NCBI GenBank assembly: GCA_013397935.1
Contig: VZRN01004250.1
Span: 867,131-931,130 of the forward strand
Reading direction: 5' to 3'
DNA from: Dasyornis broadbenti
Taxonomy: Eukaryota; Chordata; Aves; Passeriformes; Dasyornithidae
Length of the DNA stretch: 64,000 nt
This document shows, piece by piece, positions 22,651 to 34,116 of this stretch. The notes beneath the pieces were generated by a model. That model was given only the letters and a program-made list of their open reading frames with translations. It searched no databases and was not told the DNA's origin. The translations under genes were made by a program, and so were the position numbers. Every line of letters begins with the position of its first letter. Position 1 is the first letter of the stretch.

Positions 22651-24029
22651 TCTGTGTACAGGAGTGAATTGCTTGGAATTCTACTGATCTTCAACAAGAT
22701 TTTTCAGTAGTGAATCTAGACTGTAAGCTGCCTTGGTAGAACCTATTTTGCATCATATTATTTCTATTTCATACCTTGAGGCAGCTTTTAAAGAACCTGA
22801 TCCATAAATCTGTTATCCTTAAATCCACTTCTTCTTGGAAGTCCTTGTTCCTTGACAGACTGAGGTGTCTTGACTTGTGCACCCCAAAAGACTCTCCAAA
22901 CAATGAGTCACCTCAACAATCTTATCCCTGCCATTTTACTTGGTGCTGGATAAATTCCCAGTGTCCCAGCAATCCAGGGTTGCTTGCAAAGCTGTTCTCT
23001 GTGGGAGCCAATCTCCTTGGTTGGTACTCCTGGGTCTAGCAGAGATCCTTGGGACTTCGCTCCAATCCCAAAGATCTCCCTGCTTTAGTAGATTTGTTTT
23101 CGGGGAACAGGGACCTCCTGAATGGCTGTCATGTCTAATTTTGTACATCATTTTATGAGCCTTTTCTCTTTTCTAGTTCCCTCAAAAGTACTGGCTTTCA
23201 TCAACCTGCTCAGATTCACAAGGGAGGAAACCAAAATCCCAAAGACAAGCTCTGAAGTGTGCACAGGTTCCACCAGGCTCATTTTGTCAGAGGGACCCAA
23301 TTTTATGTGATTTGGGCCAAATCAGAAATCCCTAAAACTATTTCATCCTTGCAACTTAACCATGTTGAATTTTCACTCTGTGTAACACCAGAAATTCTGA
23401 ATAGTGTCACCTTTACCCATTGGGGCTCTCCATAAGAAATGTGTAACCACCTGGTAAATTTGTGTGACTAAAGGCGTCCACCCAGGCTGTTTTGGTTCCA
23501 TAGTGCTTTTCCACTTGCTGGGTAGGAATTGTGTTGGAATATGGAACTTAAATCCATCTTGGCTGCCTTGGCTATATCTAAGGTAAGCCCTTAAAAACAA
23601 TGTTATTTCAAAATTAACAGAACATACTTGTATGTGTGTAAGGAGTGAGGTTACAGCAAAAAGCAGTCCCTTCCCTCCTCGAACCTGAGCCAGTTTCAAC
23701 TGGCCTCTGGCTTTCCCCAAGATCAGGAAGTTGAAAATGTGACTGAGAGCCAACCCTCTCCCTTCTCCTATTTGATTCCTGTGCCCAAGCCACTGTGGAT
23801 CTGACCCCAGGACCTCCTGGCTCTAAAAATGGATTTTGCACTGCCCAAGTGGCTCCAGTGCAGAATTGGAAATGCAGTGTTTGTAGTTGTAATGATTTGC
23901 AGAAGAGGTGGGCCTTTGGAAACAGGGAAAATTGGCTGCCATCACCTCAGTGGCTTCTTAATGTGGCCCAAAGAAAAGGAGAACCATTATCTCCTATTTG
24001 CTGCAGATTACTCAAGCCTTCTAGCAAAT
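22651..24029. other. Unique non-coding DNA, possible CR1 remnants
   Basis: There is no gene. Weak resemblance to further CR1 internal sequence is seen around 23,122-23,190 (ATTTTATGAGCCTTTTCTC next to TTTTGTACATC) but it is too degraded to call. Confidence 0.5.
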
Positions 24030-24090
24030 GGGCTAAATTCCCACTGGTGTAAACTGGATTATTTCCACTGGAGTCAATGGAGCTGAGCTG
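24030..24090 (-). mobile_element. Ancient CR1/L3-type LINE 3' end
   Basis: GGGCTAAATTCCCACTGGTG, then TAAACTGGATTATTTCCACT and GGAGTCAATGGAGCTGAGC, is the reverse complement of the widespread amniote motif 'ccattgacttcaatggag ... tttacaccag ... gaatttggccc'. That motif is the 3' end of very old CR1/L3-like LINEs. Only about 60 bp is recognisable. The call rests on a remembered consensus. Confidence 0.6.
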
Positions 24091-24869
24091 TTTCCCATGC
24101 TGGCTTAGGATTTCTTCTGTTATCTTTGAGCAGGGCAACAATAAAAACTGTAGCATTACAATTAAAGTCCCTCCTATGCTGTGGATGATAATCCATGCCT
24201 TTCCCTGTCCCCATGGAGCTGAGTTGTCTCAAGATTATGAGCCTTGGATGTTTAGAGCAATTTTGACTGGATCAGAGGTTATAGCCTCCGCTTTTTAACA
24301 TTCTGCTTTTATTTTCAGGCTATGAAGTGTAATAGTTCACCATTTTGGTTTAAGTATCACAATAAAAGTCAGTGAGATGGAACAGGCAATAAGCAGCCGT
24401 TTTACATCAGTGCTGCTGAGACGGAGTGCTTAAGTCTTCATTAACCTACAGAGGAAGGAGGTACGGAAAAGACACTCGAAATGAGATGCCAGGGATGAGG
24501 CTCAGATCTTCTCTGCATCTGCACAGGCAGGCGCTTTGCAAGGCTGGTCTCTGGTGGGAAAGTCTCTTTGTGCTCTCATGCAGTAAGTGGGAGGGTAAGG
24601 CAAGCCCACACTGGTGTGCCGGGGGCTGGGGTGGCTGGGCTGTGTCCCTGCTGGTGGACATCAGGAGCTGAAAGCCAGACAGGCTGTGCTGCAGGGACTT
24701 CGTAGCACATGCATGGCATTTCTGCATTTGCAGCATCTCTTTGTTCTTCTTCAGGCCCTTTATTAGAATTCTGAGACTGCTGGGCACAAGATATTCTGTT
24801 AATGGTCCATGTTTATACGTATAGTCCAAGAGAAAGTGGGGGATACAGCGGCAGGTGGAAAAATTCCAG

Positions 24870-24945
24870 ATGCTCCTGCCCTTGGAGCATCTCTGTGGTC
24901 TCCTCTGGATTCACCCCAGCAGGTCCATATCTTTCTTCCACTTTA
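24870..24945 (-). mobile_element. CR1 LINE internal fragment
   Basis: GGAGCATCTCTGTGGTCTCC, TCTGGATTCACCCCAGCAGG and TCCATATCTTTCTTC match the reverse complement of the CR1 segment that reads 'catctttgtggccctcctctggactcgctccaacaggtccatgtccttc'. It lies well upstream of the CR1 3' end and stands alone, so it is the remnant of a once longer insertion. Minus strand, non-coding in its present state. Confidence 0.82.
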
Positions 24946-27900
24946 CCTGCTCTCTGCTTGGACACAAAGATGCCTAACGTGAGCCTTCAGACTCATTTGA
25001 TGAAGGAGAAATAACACTTTCCCTACAGCCCAGAAACAGGAGAGCTCAGCTTAGATAAAGGCATTGCAGCTTTCTCGCTTCCCGAACCAACTTCTCCCTG
25101 GTCCCAAAAGTGCAGCAACCCAGCCCTGCTTCACACAGCACTTCTCTGCTGCTTCTGTAAGAGGTCTCCTTGAGACTGCCTCTATTTACTCTTCAGTTTA
25201 ATGAAGATTGTTTCCCTTGCCTGGGGGTAGAAGTTGAAATGCTGAAAATTTACTCTTCTGGTTTATTGCTTAAAAGAGATTTTGCTGTGCCATGAGTGTG
25301 CCTGTGCCTTGTCCTGGGTTCTGCCATGTCAGAGCGCTCCTAACATCTTTTGCAATCTCTGCAGGGTCTCTGATTCCCGGGCTTCTGTTTGAAACCCAGC
25401 ACAAATATTGCAAACTTTCCATGAAAACAGCCACTCCCTGTGTTTGTGAGTCAAGTTCCCCCTGTTTTCACCCTAAATTTGCTCTTTTTCCAGGCAAGTT
25501 AAACACCTCCTCCTGAATGCTGAATAAAGTAATGATAATATGTGTTTTGGGGTTTTTTTTTCTCTAAGATAAAACTGGGAATAAACAATACACAAGGAAA
25601 ACATCTGTCTTAAATCGACAGATATACCTGTCTGTTTCACTTATGTTGCTGCAGGAAAACACAATAAAACGAACCAAGCGCAAGGTGAAAGACAAGGTTT
25701 AGAGTCTGTTCTGTTTTCACCTTTGTTAGAGGCTTCTTAACTCACTTACTTAGTGGAGAATTTCAGAGATATTTTCCTTTTATATAAAGTCCTCTTATTC
25801 TGTCATGTTACGTGAAAATGGCTGGGAATTTTACAAGGAATTTTGCTTTCAACTGGAATTAGAGGTAGCAATGTCCTGGAGTCTGCATTGCCAAGTGGAG
25901 ATTGGCAGCAAGGTGGAAATGAAGTGAAGCAATATTTTCACATCATTGCAGGTGAACCTGGGCCACTCACCTACAGGTGGATATTCAAATCGTGGCCTCA
26001 AGCCCCTCGTCTTATCAAAGGCAGGAAAGTACTTTATTTGCATGAGAAAAGTGATGTATTAATGATAAGGAGGAGTCAGGATAAATACTTTAAAGACTAT
26101 GAGGCATTTTGATGCTACCAGGGTGAATACAATGGAACTTACTGACATAAATGGGTGGTTGGGAATAAGTAATAAAATAAATAAAAGTAGATAAATAAGT
26201 GCTTCATAAAGCTCCGCTGTTTCTTCAGAGAACAATGAACTTTCCCGATGTCCTAAGATTGGCAGGATGTGCGTGATCTTAGGGGCTACCAAAATGTTAG
26301 AAAGTGAACGAATCATAAGGGTTTTACCTGATCTTTTTATTTGTGTTTTTAGGTCTGGATTCCTGCGTGTCCTTGCCCTGAGAGACAAGGACATTCTAAA
26401 GCTGTGCTGAAGTCTGCATGGTTTTGAGCACACACTAAATGAAGCACTTTCAACAATCCAGCCAGTGACTCAGTGTAAATCTTATACACTGCTTGGAGAT
26501 AACATCTAAAATAAAAGTGCTTTTTTCCTCTTTTTCTTCACGGCCACTGTTGTCCTATGAGAAAGGGCTCTCTGTGTATTTAAACATTGATGAACTCTTA
26601 AGTAAAGAATCAAAACAAAGAGAAAAAAATAGTCCCCAGGAGTGTGTGAACCGCCAGGGCTTCTCTGCCTTTGCCCTGGTTCTTTTTCCCTTCAAACAGC
26701 TGTAAATCTTCATGATCTCTCTCCTTGTCCACCGACTCTGCAAGAGGCACATGAGCAGGGACAGGCACAAATATTCAACCCTAGAGAGAGAAAATGCTAA
26801 AATAATCCCTCTCTACTCCCTCTCCCCATTTACTGTCTCTCCTCTCTGGGTAGCCACACCAATTCCAAGGTGCCTCAGCACATGCAGGGGTTTTATCTGA
26901 TTCCCTTTTAGATCCCTGCCGTTGCAGGACTTAAGCAAGTGAGAATTTTATAATGTGCAGATCAAAGATGAATGGAAACCTCCTCTTATTCCCGTCTCAA
27001 TTTTCTGCGTAGCAGCATCTCTTTCTATGCATCAGGCTCTGGAAAAGGGACACTGCCTCTCTCAGAATCCTATTTCTTTCCCCCATGTTTTTTTTCTTCC
27101 AATAATTAAAAAAAAAAAAAAAGGGACAAAATCCACAAGAAATGTATAGCAACACCAAATTGGCACCACCCAGTTTGTGCCTGGGAGTCCTTCTGTAGAG
27201 GTGACGACACATCCCATTCCCAGGGAGCTGGGAAGCAGCACTGGGATGCTGCATTCATCCCACCCAGGGATGCAGCTGAGCTATTCCCGTGCTCCTCTCT
27301 GCTCCCAGGGACAGTGGCTGCACAGACCCGAGGCAAACTCAGTGCAGCAATGACAGATTTGGTACAAACCACATCTAGAACTGCAAGAATTTTAATGTGA
27401 ATAGAAGCAAACAGCAACTGGAGGAAATTTTTAAACCAAGAACTGACTCTGGAGGACTCCAACTATGTTGTTTTGTTGTTTGCCTTTGTGGCAAGGTTAC
27501 TCTCTTTGTGTTCAAGGCAATTTTATCCTTGCCTTTTAAATAAGTGTCAGTTCAAATATTAAGGTGTTGTTCTCTTTAACCCTATTTATCTTTTCTATAC
27601 AAAGTACAACGGGAGGCTATATGTCATGCAAAAGGGCTTAAGAATTGGTATTCTTCCATCATATCAGACATCTACAGGCCATCAAGACATCACCTAGGTG
27701 TGTATTTAGCTAAAAATTCTCAAGTTGTTTCGATTTTTGGCATTTGACACCTGGGGCCCTGGTGCTTGGGCCTCAGTGGGGGATTTGAACGCAGGGCAGG
27801 ACGGACACAGGGGTGACTGCAGATGGTCTCTAATGCAGTGATATAGAAATGAAAAATCCCTTACGAGTTGCTGGAGTACATGGTGTATATTTTAATCCCC

Positions 27901-30900
27901 AGTCTGATGGTCTGTGCAGTGAGCAGAGCCAGAATATCCTTTTATTTCTCTATGAGAGAGCTCCTGTGCCTTTAACCGAGTGTGACAGTTCCTTAACTGC
28001 CGTGCCCCTCACCAGAGGTTCATTTTCTTCCCCTGGGACATCACTCAGAGTAATTGTCCCCAGTAATAATCAATAAATCCAAATTATCTTGAATAAAGCC
28101 AGATTTATTTAACACAGTGTAACAAATAGAAAACCAGAAAGAAAATCCATGTAAATACAATTTAAAGGGAACAGACTTGTCTGAGACTCTGGACTATGTA
28201 GTAAGCACTCCAGCTGGCCAAGATGTTTTAAAACACTGAGTAGAGGCCAGTGCATTAACCCTTTGTATTAAGGGAAGTGGATTTTGGACTTGGGAAGACT
28301 GCAGGCTGCACAGGACCTTCTTTTCTGAAAGACCCTCTCTTACAATTTCTTAGCTCTCCACCTTGTTAACCTGCTGAATAAATAAGAAGTACTAAAGATG
28401 GAGGCAGTTCTTTAAACATTTTTCATTTTCTTCCCTCAAATGGGAGGCTATCAGAATATGCTCTGAAATCATCTAGTGGCCCTACAGCCTTTGGATTCCA
28501 ATGGCACTGGGATCAAATTCATGCAAAACAAATTTTTACATCAGATTTCCTTCCCGTAGCTTAGAAATAATAATAAAAAAACATTCCCGGTTCTTCCATC
28601 AGCGGTTTCTTATTTCCCTGTTCCTAGAAAAGTCAAGTTCTCAGAGGCTGTGATTTCAAAATGCCATTTTCCTGGGACTGCTGGATTCCAGTACTTCTTC
28701 TCTGTTTCTGTGGTGACAAAAGTTTCTCGTAGAGCAACACTGCTCTTCCTCCAGCTAATTAAAATTTCCACTTACAACTTGTCTCTAATATTTGGTCTTT
28801 GCCTCCATCACTGAGCACACATTCAGGGTGGTGCAAGTGAGATTCTTCTTCCCCTGGACCACTCCTTCAGTTGCTCTTCCCCCTGAATGTCCCTGATTAT
28901 CTGATTCACTATGCAGTGAGAGCCTGCATAATTCAGAAACTTCTAAGGGATTTCAGTGGTAGGTTTGGTGCATTTGTAATTTTATTCTTTCAAGGACTGG
29001 GTGGTTAGAGGCTGATTTTTAAACCTTTCCGTGTAAGATGATGGTGCTGTGATGCCACCCTTCAAGTAGCCTCTGCTGGACTCCTAGAGATCAGTTACAA
29101 TAAATTAATCTTTGAAATTTTGACGGCGACTTGGTTACAAAGGAGGCTTCCAGCTTTCGAGGTTTAAATGTGATTTTTTTTGTTGTTATAATTTACTGTA
29201 GTGTTCAAGCAAGTAACTTCATGCACTTTGGGAAACTGATTTAATTTGATGTGTTCATGTCTCCAAGCTGAGGTCTCATGAGAATTCAGCACTAAGGTAT
29301 GATATCTTACGGAAAGGCTGCAGCCTTTTGCTTTCCTCTGAAAGCCTTTAGGACCTTCATAACTCTGGGAATCATTCCTTTGCCAAATGCAGTTAAAATC
29401 AGCCAGTTTCAAAAGTTTTGTGTACCTATGCAAATGCACAGAGCATGAGTGTGCAAAGCTTATTCCCTCAGAGAGCAGAGATAAAAGGAAATTGGCCACA
29501 ACAATTGAAATTGATAAAAGTATTCAACATTTTCAACAGAGCAATTCAAAGGCTACTCTTATCACATTCTTGCTTTTTTGCAAAAAATTGTAGTGACCCA
29601 CATCCTCATATTTGTTTATGTCACTGAATGCAAGATTGTGATAAGTGAAAAAGTATGCAGTGTACCCCAAAATAACTGCGGATGTAGCTAATTGCCCCTC
29701 TGAAAACCTCGTTTGACCAGATGATTGTGCAGTCCTCAATGTGTGTATTTAGAATTTGTGGGCAGCTTTTCGCATGCACACAATTCTCTTCAGACACATT
29801 CCTTCTCACGCCTGACCTCCGTTTTACATGATTTTAAGCTGTTTTCTTCTTAACAGGAAGCTATTCCCAGTGCATTTCAACAACATATTTAGCATGCCAT
29901 TAATTTTTTTCCCCTTCAAATTTCATTCCATCTGATATTCTGGCAGCTCTGACTATAACCAGTTTCCTTCTCATTGCCAGTCCTTTAAAAGGGAGGAAGA
30001 AGACATCTTCAGGGTTTCGTTACCTTTCTTCTTTCCCATTGTGAATTTCCTACTTTGTCAAAAAAAACCATGGAGATTGTTGTTCACAGTACGCATTCCA
30101 CTGACAGAGAGAGAAATAATAAAACCATAAAGCTCAAATTGAATCAACTGCTGTCATTATGTTGCAGATAATTGAGTATATTTTTAGAGTCCTCTGTGGA
30201 GTTTTTTTGGGGTTTTTTCTGTAAAATCATGCTCTGTGCAGGTGTTTTTATTTGGAGGGGTATTTTATTTTTTTTTGCTCTGTTTCTGAAGCACCAAGCA
30301 CACCAGTGGTACCAGAATTCTCACACAGCCTTTGCTGCTTTTCTTGGGGTTTTACAAGTTGCTGTAAGGAAGGTCTGGTCTCATCTTTACCCCCATATTC
30401 TGCTGAGTGTTAGCATCAGCAGAGCCTTAACAATCCGTGCCGCTTTTGTTAAACAATTTTTCTTGTTTTCCTTCCCCAAGAGGAGACACAGTTTGGTTTC
30501 TTGGCTCCCTTCTTATCTTTTCACAGAATGGCCCTTGGAAGTGGAGTCAGGAATGAAGTCTCATCATACTTGGCACAGGAGAGGTTGATTCATTAAAATC
30601 AAACTTGTCTGAGTGAAAGGGTGAATTTGAGTTTAAATTTTTAATTTTTAGGTGTTTCACAAGGATTTGCTTTAATTGCCAAAACCTCCATTCTGCCTGA
30701 ATTTTTAAATGAAAATATTCTGAATATTGTTCCAAAGGGATTCTTTGCATTTTCAGAATTGCTTTTCATTTTCAGTAGAAGATTTTACATGTTCATTGGC
30801 CAGATCCTGCATTAGGGCAGACTTCTGTTAGTAAAAGTACTTGAAGAGAGTTGTTTTTATATTGTCGTCCTAGTTTTGGATAGGAAAGTATTTCAAAGTA

Positions 30901-32219
30901 CAAAATCTGATGGCATGGAAAACACTTTCCTTCCACTTCACTTTCTTGAATAACTGCCTCTGTTGAAATGCTATTCTGCTTCTTTTACTTTTTCCTAGTG
31001 CCCATCAATAATTCATTACATTATTAGGAAATGGATAAAGCTGGAATAAATCATTTAATACAGTATTTTCCAAATTCATATCGATGTGAGCTTGAGTGTG
31101 TGGGATACAAGAAGGTGATTACCATTTTCAGCAAGTAAAAGAAGCAGATGAGCTGTACAAAATACTCAGTAAATGCCATATGTTTGGCAATGCAACTCTC
31201 TGGCTGGCTGGACATGGCACAGCCCAAATCACTAAAAACCATGAACAAACAGACCCAAGCACTGTCTGCTGTGGCTGTGCATGACCAGGCTGTGAATTGC
31301 TAAAGGATTTAAAGCCTGCCCAGGGCTGATAGTTGCTTTTTTTCCTGAAATTTTAAGTGCAGCCTCTGATGTTGTACATCATCATCTAAAGCAGGAGGGT
31401 TTCTGCCCCTCACACCGTTCACCTCACATTTACGGAGCAGATTTTTCACCAGGGCTCCTGTCTGTATCCCCGGTGTGGATCCACACCTTTGCAAGTCCCG
31501 TAGTCAGCAATGGTAATCAGCTGGATAAAATTGTGCACGTGCTGAAATGCTTTGCTGGCGGGGAAATGCAGGCTGCAACAGCTCACGATCCATGGAGGCC
31601 TAAACCGGGCCCGGCACGAGAAAACCACTGTAACATCCTCTCTCTCCCAGATAATTTCCCCACCTTTCAGCATTCATGAAGAAAGGCTGAAAAGCCTCCC
31701 AAACTCTGCCCAGAAAGCTGGTCAGAGCTCGGCCAGTGCTCAAGGATATCACAGGAGCAGGGAGCGGCACGTGGTACCTTCCTGGCCATTTAGGAATTGC
31801 AGAAGGAGCTAGGCTGAGACTGGCTGCTGAACCTGAGGTCAAGTTTAATTGCTCTAAAGTAGTGCCGTGGGAAGGAGGGCTTTAGTGAGTTTCTCCAATG
31901 GAGCTTTCAGAAAAGCAGCCACTGACTCAGCTTATTTAAAAGTGCCGTAGGAACATGTGGTCCACAGGGCAGAGGTGCCCGCTTTAAAACTCTTCAGCCA
32001 GGGATGTCCATTCCTGCTTGATTTATAGGAATGTGGAACAGGTAGCCGGGTGACAAAACAGAATGCATTCATTCCATGCTCTTTCCCCAGCTCATATGCC
32101 ATGCTATTGGCATTAATAAGGATTAATGGAGGCCTCGGAGAATTAGGAAAGCACCCTGTGTGTCAGCCCTTCAGCAAAGACATGTCTTAAGATTTATTAC
32201 ATTTACAAACACTTCTCAC

Positions 32220-32220
<1 letters not shown>
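24946..32220. other. Unique non-coding DNA, no gene seen
   Basis: About 7.3 kb without a recognisable gene or transposon. Simple sequence is limited to an A15 run at 27,108-27,122 and short T runs near 25,552 and 30,260. The segment 29,160-31,080 is AT-rich. Frames up to 138 codons (30,172-30,588, plus) look like random AT-rich translation, rich in F, L and S. Confidence 0.55.
27108..27122. repeat. A15 homopolymer
   Basis: Uninterrupted A run preceded by AATAATT; no retroposed body is recognised upstream. Confidence 0.8.
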
Positions 32221-32277
<57 letters not shown>

Positions 32278-32289
32278 AAAAAAAAAAAA
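32221..32289. repeat. 69-base poly-A tract
   Basis: A44, one G at 32,265, then A24. It is the longest homopolymer here. CR1, the active bird LINE, does not leave long poly-A tails, and no processed gene copy is recognised upstream. It is either an expanded simple repeat or partly a sequencing or assembly artefact. It encodes the lysine-rich frame seen across it, which is not a gene. Confidence 0.9.
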
Positions 32290-33521
32290 GAACAAGGAAC
32301 CCAAACCCCCTCCTGCAGGCTCAGAGATTGTGGCAGAAGAGTTCTTCAGCTGGAGGGAGGTGGAGGACCCTGAAGCCAAGCAGAGAGGAGAAGGGCAGCT
32401 GTGGGAGCGGGGGAGCTGGCAGAGCTGGCTCAGCCCCGGTGCCAGCGCCATGCTCCGACGTGTGATCCAGCTGGCAAAGGGGAGCTGCAGAAACACTGCT
32501 CTCTTGCTCAGCAGATCTGCTCTTAATTACCTGCCTGTAAATCAGGATTCATTTAATAAGTCTGTGGAGCTGGACAGCGTGTGTTACAGTACCTGCAAGC
32601 TGAATTTCTCCGCCTTGGGCATGTGCGTGTTTCAGCTGCTGCTGTGAACATCTTTTCTCACAAATTCTACATTTTACTTCACAATCCAGAGCTGAAACTG
32701 TCTTAAAACATAAAGTTAGGTTCAAATAATGACTTGTATCATAATCAAGAGGTTTTCAGCTGTAGCAGCAGCACAAAGACACCAACTCCCATCTGCATCT
32801 GTGGCCAAATGCTGCCCTGAAATCCTCAGTGCTGAGCTACCAAAGTGAGCAGGAATGAAATAGGACGGTAGTCTGTGTACATGAGAAATATGAATGAGGA
32901 GAGCTTTTCTGAATGAAAGAAAAAACAAACCCCAAGCCTGATAAACAAATATTTTAAAAGGCCCTTGACACAGGTCAGTCCTAGACAGTAACAGTCCCTG
33001 ACAAAATCGGCTTAGATGAGACAAGTCAGAGGTGCTGATTCCTGCTGAAAACTCAAGTGCTGAGTGCTTTGGGTACCTTGTGCTGCCTGTACATTGTTTT
33101 CCAGAGCTGTAGGATGGCTTATTTTATTTCAGAACAGCTGAATGCCAAGGCCCTGTTTTGCTGATTTTAGAAATGTGTTTAGATCAGAAAACTACTTCCT
33201 TCTCCATTACTTTCTGAACCCTATTAAAAGTAACCCATTCAACTTTTGACTCCAGAGTTTATCCAGCTTTAGGCCACGGTATTCCTCCAGCAGCAGCCCT
33301 TTGGCTTCTGTAAAAGATGAGTGACTTTCTGTCTATCACTAAAAAATGATCCTTTTCCCTCACTGTCTTAATTTCTAATTTACATCCCCTGGCAATTCCA
33401 GTTATATTCCTAATTTTTGTCTCCTGAGAGAGAAGCTTTTCTTACACACATTGTTAAGGAGAATCACCAGGAATTTCCAGAATAAGGAGGGGAAAAGAAG
33501 AAGAATGAAAAAAAGCAACCT

Positions 33522-33523
<2 letters not shown>

Positions 33524-33555
<32 letters not shown>
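33524..33555. repeat. T26-A6 homopolymer junction
   Basis: Twenty-six T are followed directly by six A. A second T8 run follows within 15 bp. Low-complexity sequence. Confidence 0.85.
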
Positions 33556-34100
33556 GTCTTTTTTTTGTACTCCAGCCAGATGGAATTAGGGCAATTGTTC
33601 ACTTGCAAGTACTACGGAGATTAATGAGGTCCAGAGGCAGAGCCATGAGAAAAAAGAAATGTAAAAAAAGTGAAGTTTCCAAAAATACAGCCTCCACGAT
33701 ACCATAGGGATGGATCAGATTGAATGTTTCATCTCATAGCCTGACTGGGCAGGCTGCCTCATGTTCTTAGCTTATTAAAAACCTGAACCCTTTTTTCACC
33801 CTCTCAGGCCAGCTCCGGTGAAAACAGAGCTGACGCTCACGACTTGCGTATCTGTAGCCAAAGAGTCACTGCCCTCGCTCGGCCAAATGTTTAAGAATAC
33901 ATTTGAACTCCTCTAAAGGTTTTAGACTGCTCTATTTGCATTTCTTTGGTGAGATCACTTTGAATTAGCATGCGCTGTTTTCTGAGAGAGGGAGGGAGCA
34001 CTGGGAGGCTGCTGTGATTAAACCAGGGGTCAGCTTTGGATCTGGGCTTCCTGGCTTGGATGACTTCCCTGTGGCCCCAGCAGAACACACAGGGACTCAA

Positions 34101-34116
34101 CTCCTCCTCCTCCTCC
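34101..34116. repeat. (CTC)5 microsatellite
   Basis: Five CTC units. Triplet repeats can occur in exons, but no supporting coding context is seen here. Confidence 0.8.

Noticed and set aside
23122..23190. Possible continuation of the old CR1
   Set aside because: Spacing from the copy ending near 22,650 does not fit the consensus, and similarity is too weak.
25262..25275. TTATTGCTTAA resembles the start of miR-137
   Set aside because: The match ends after the first 11 bases and there is no precursor hairpin.
32160..32496. Frames running through the poly-A tract (poly-lysine or poly-phenylalanine)
   Set aside because: Translation of a homopolymer, not a gene.
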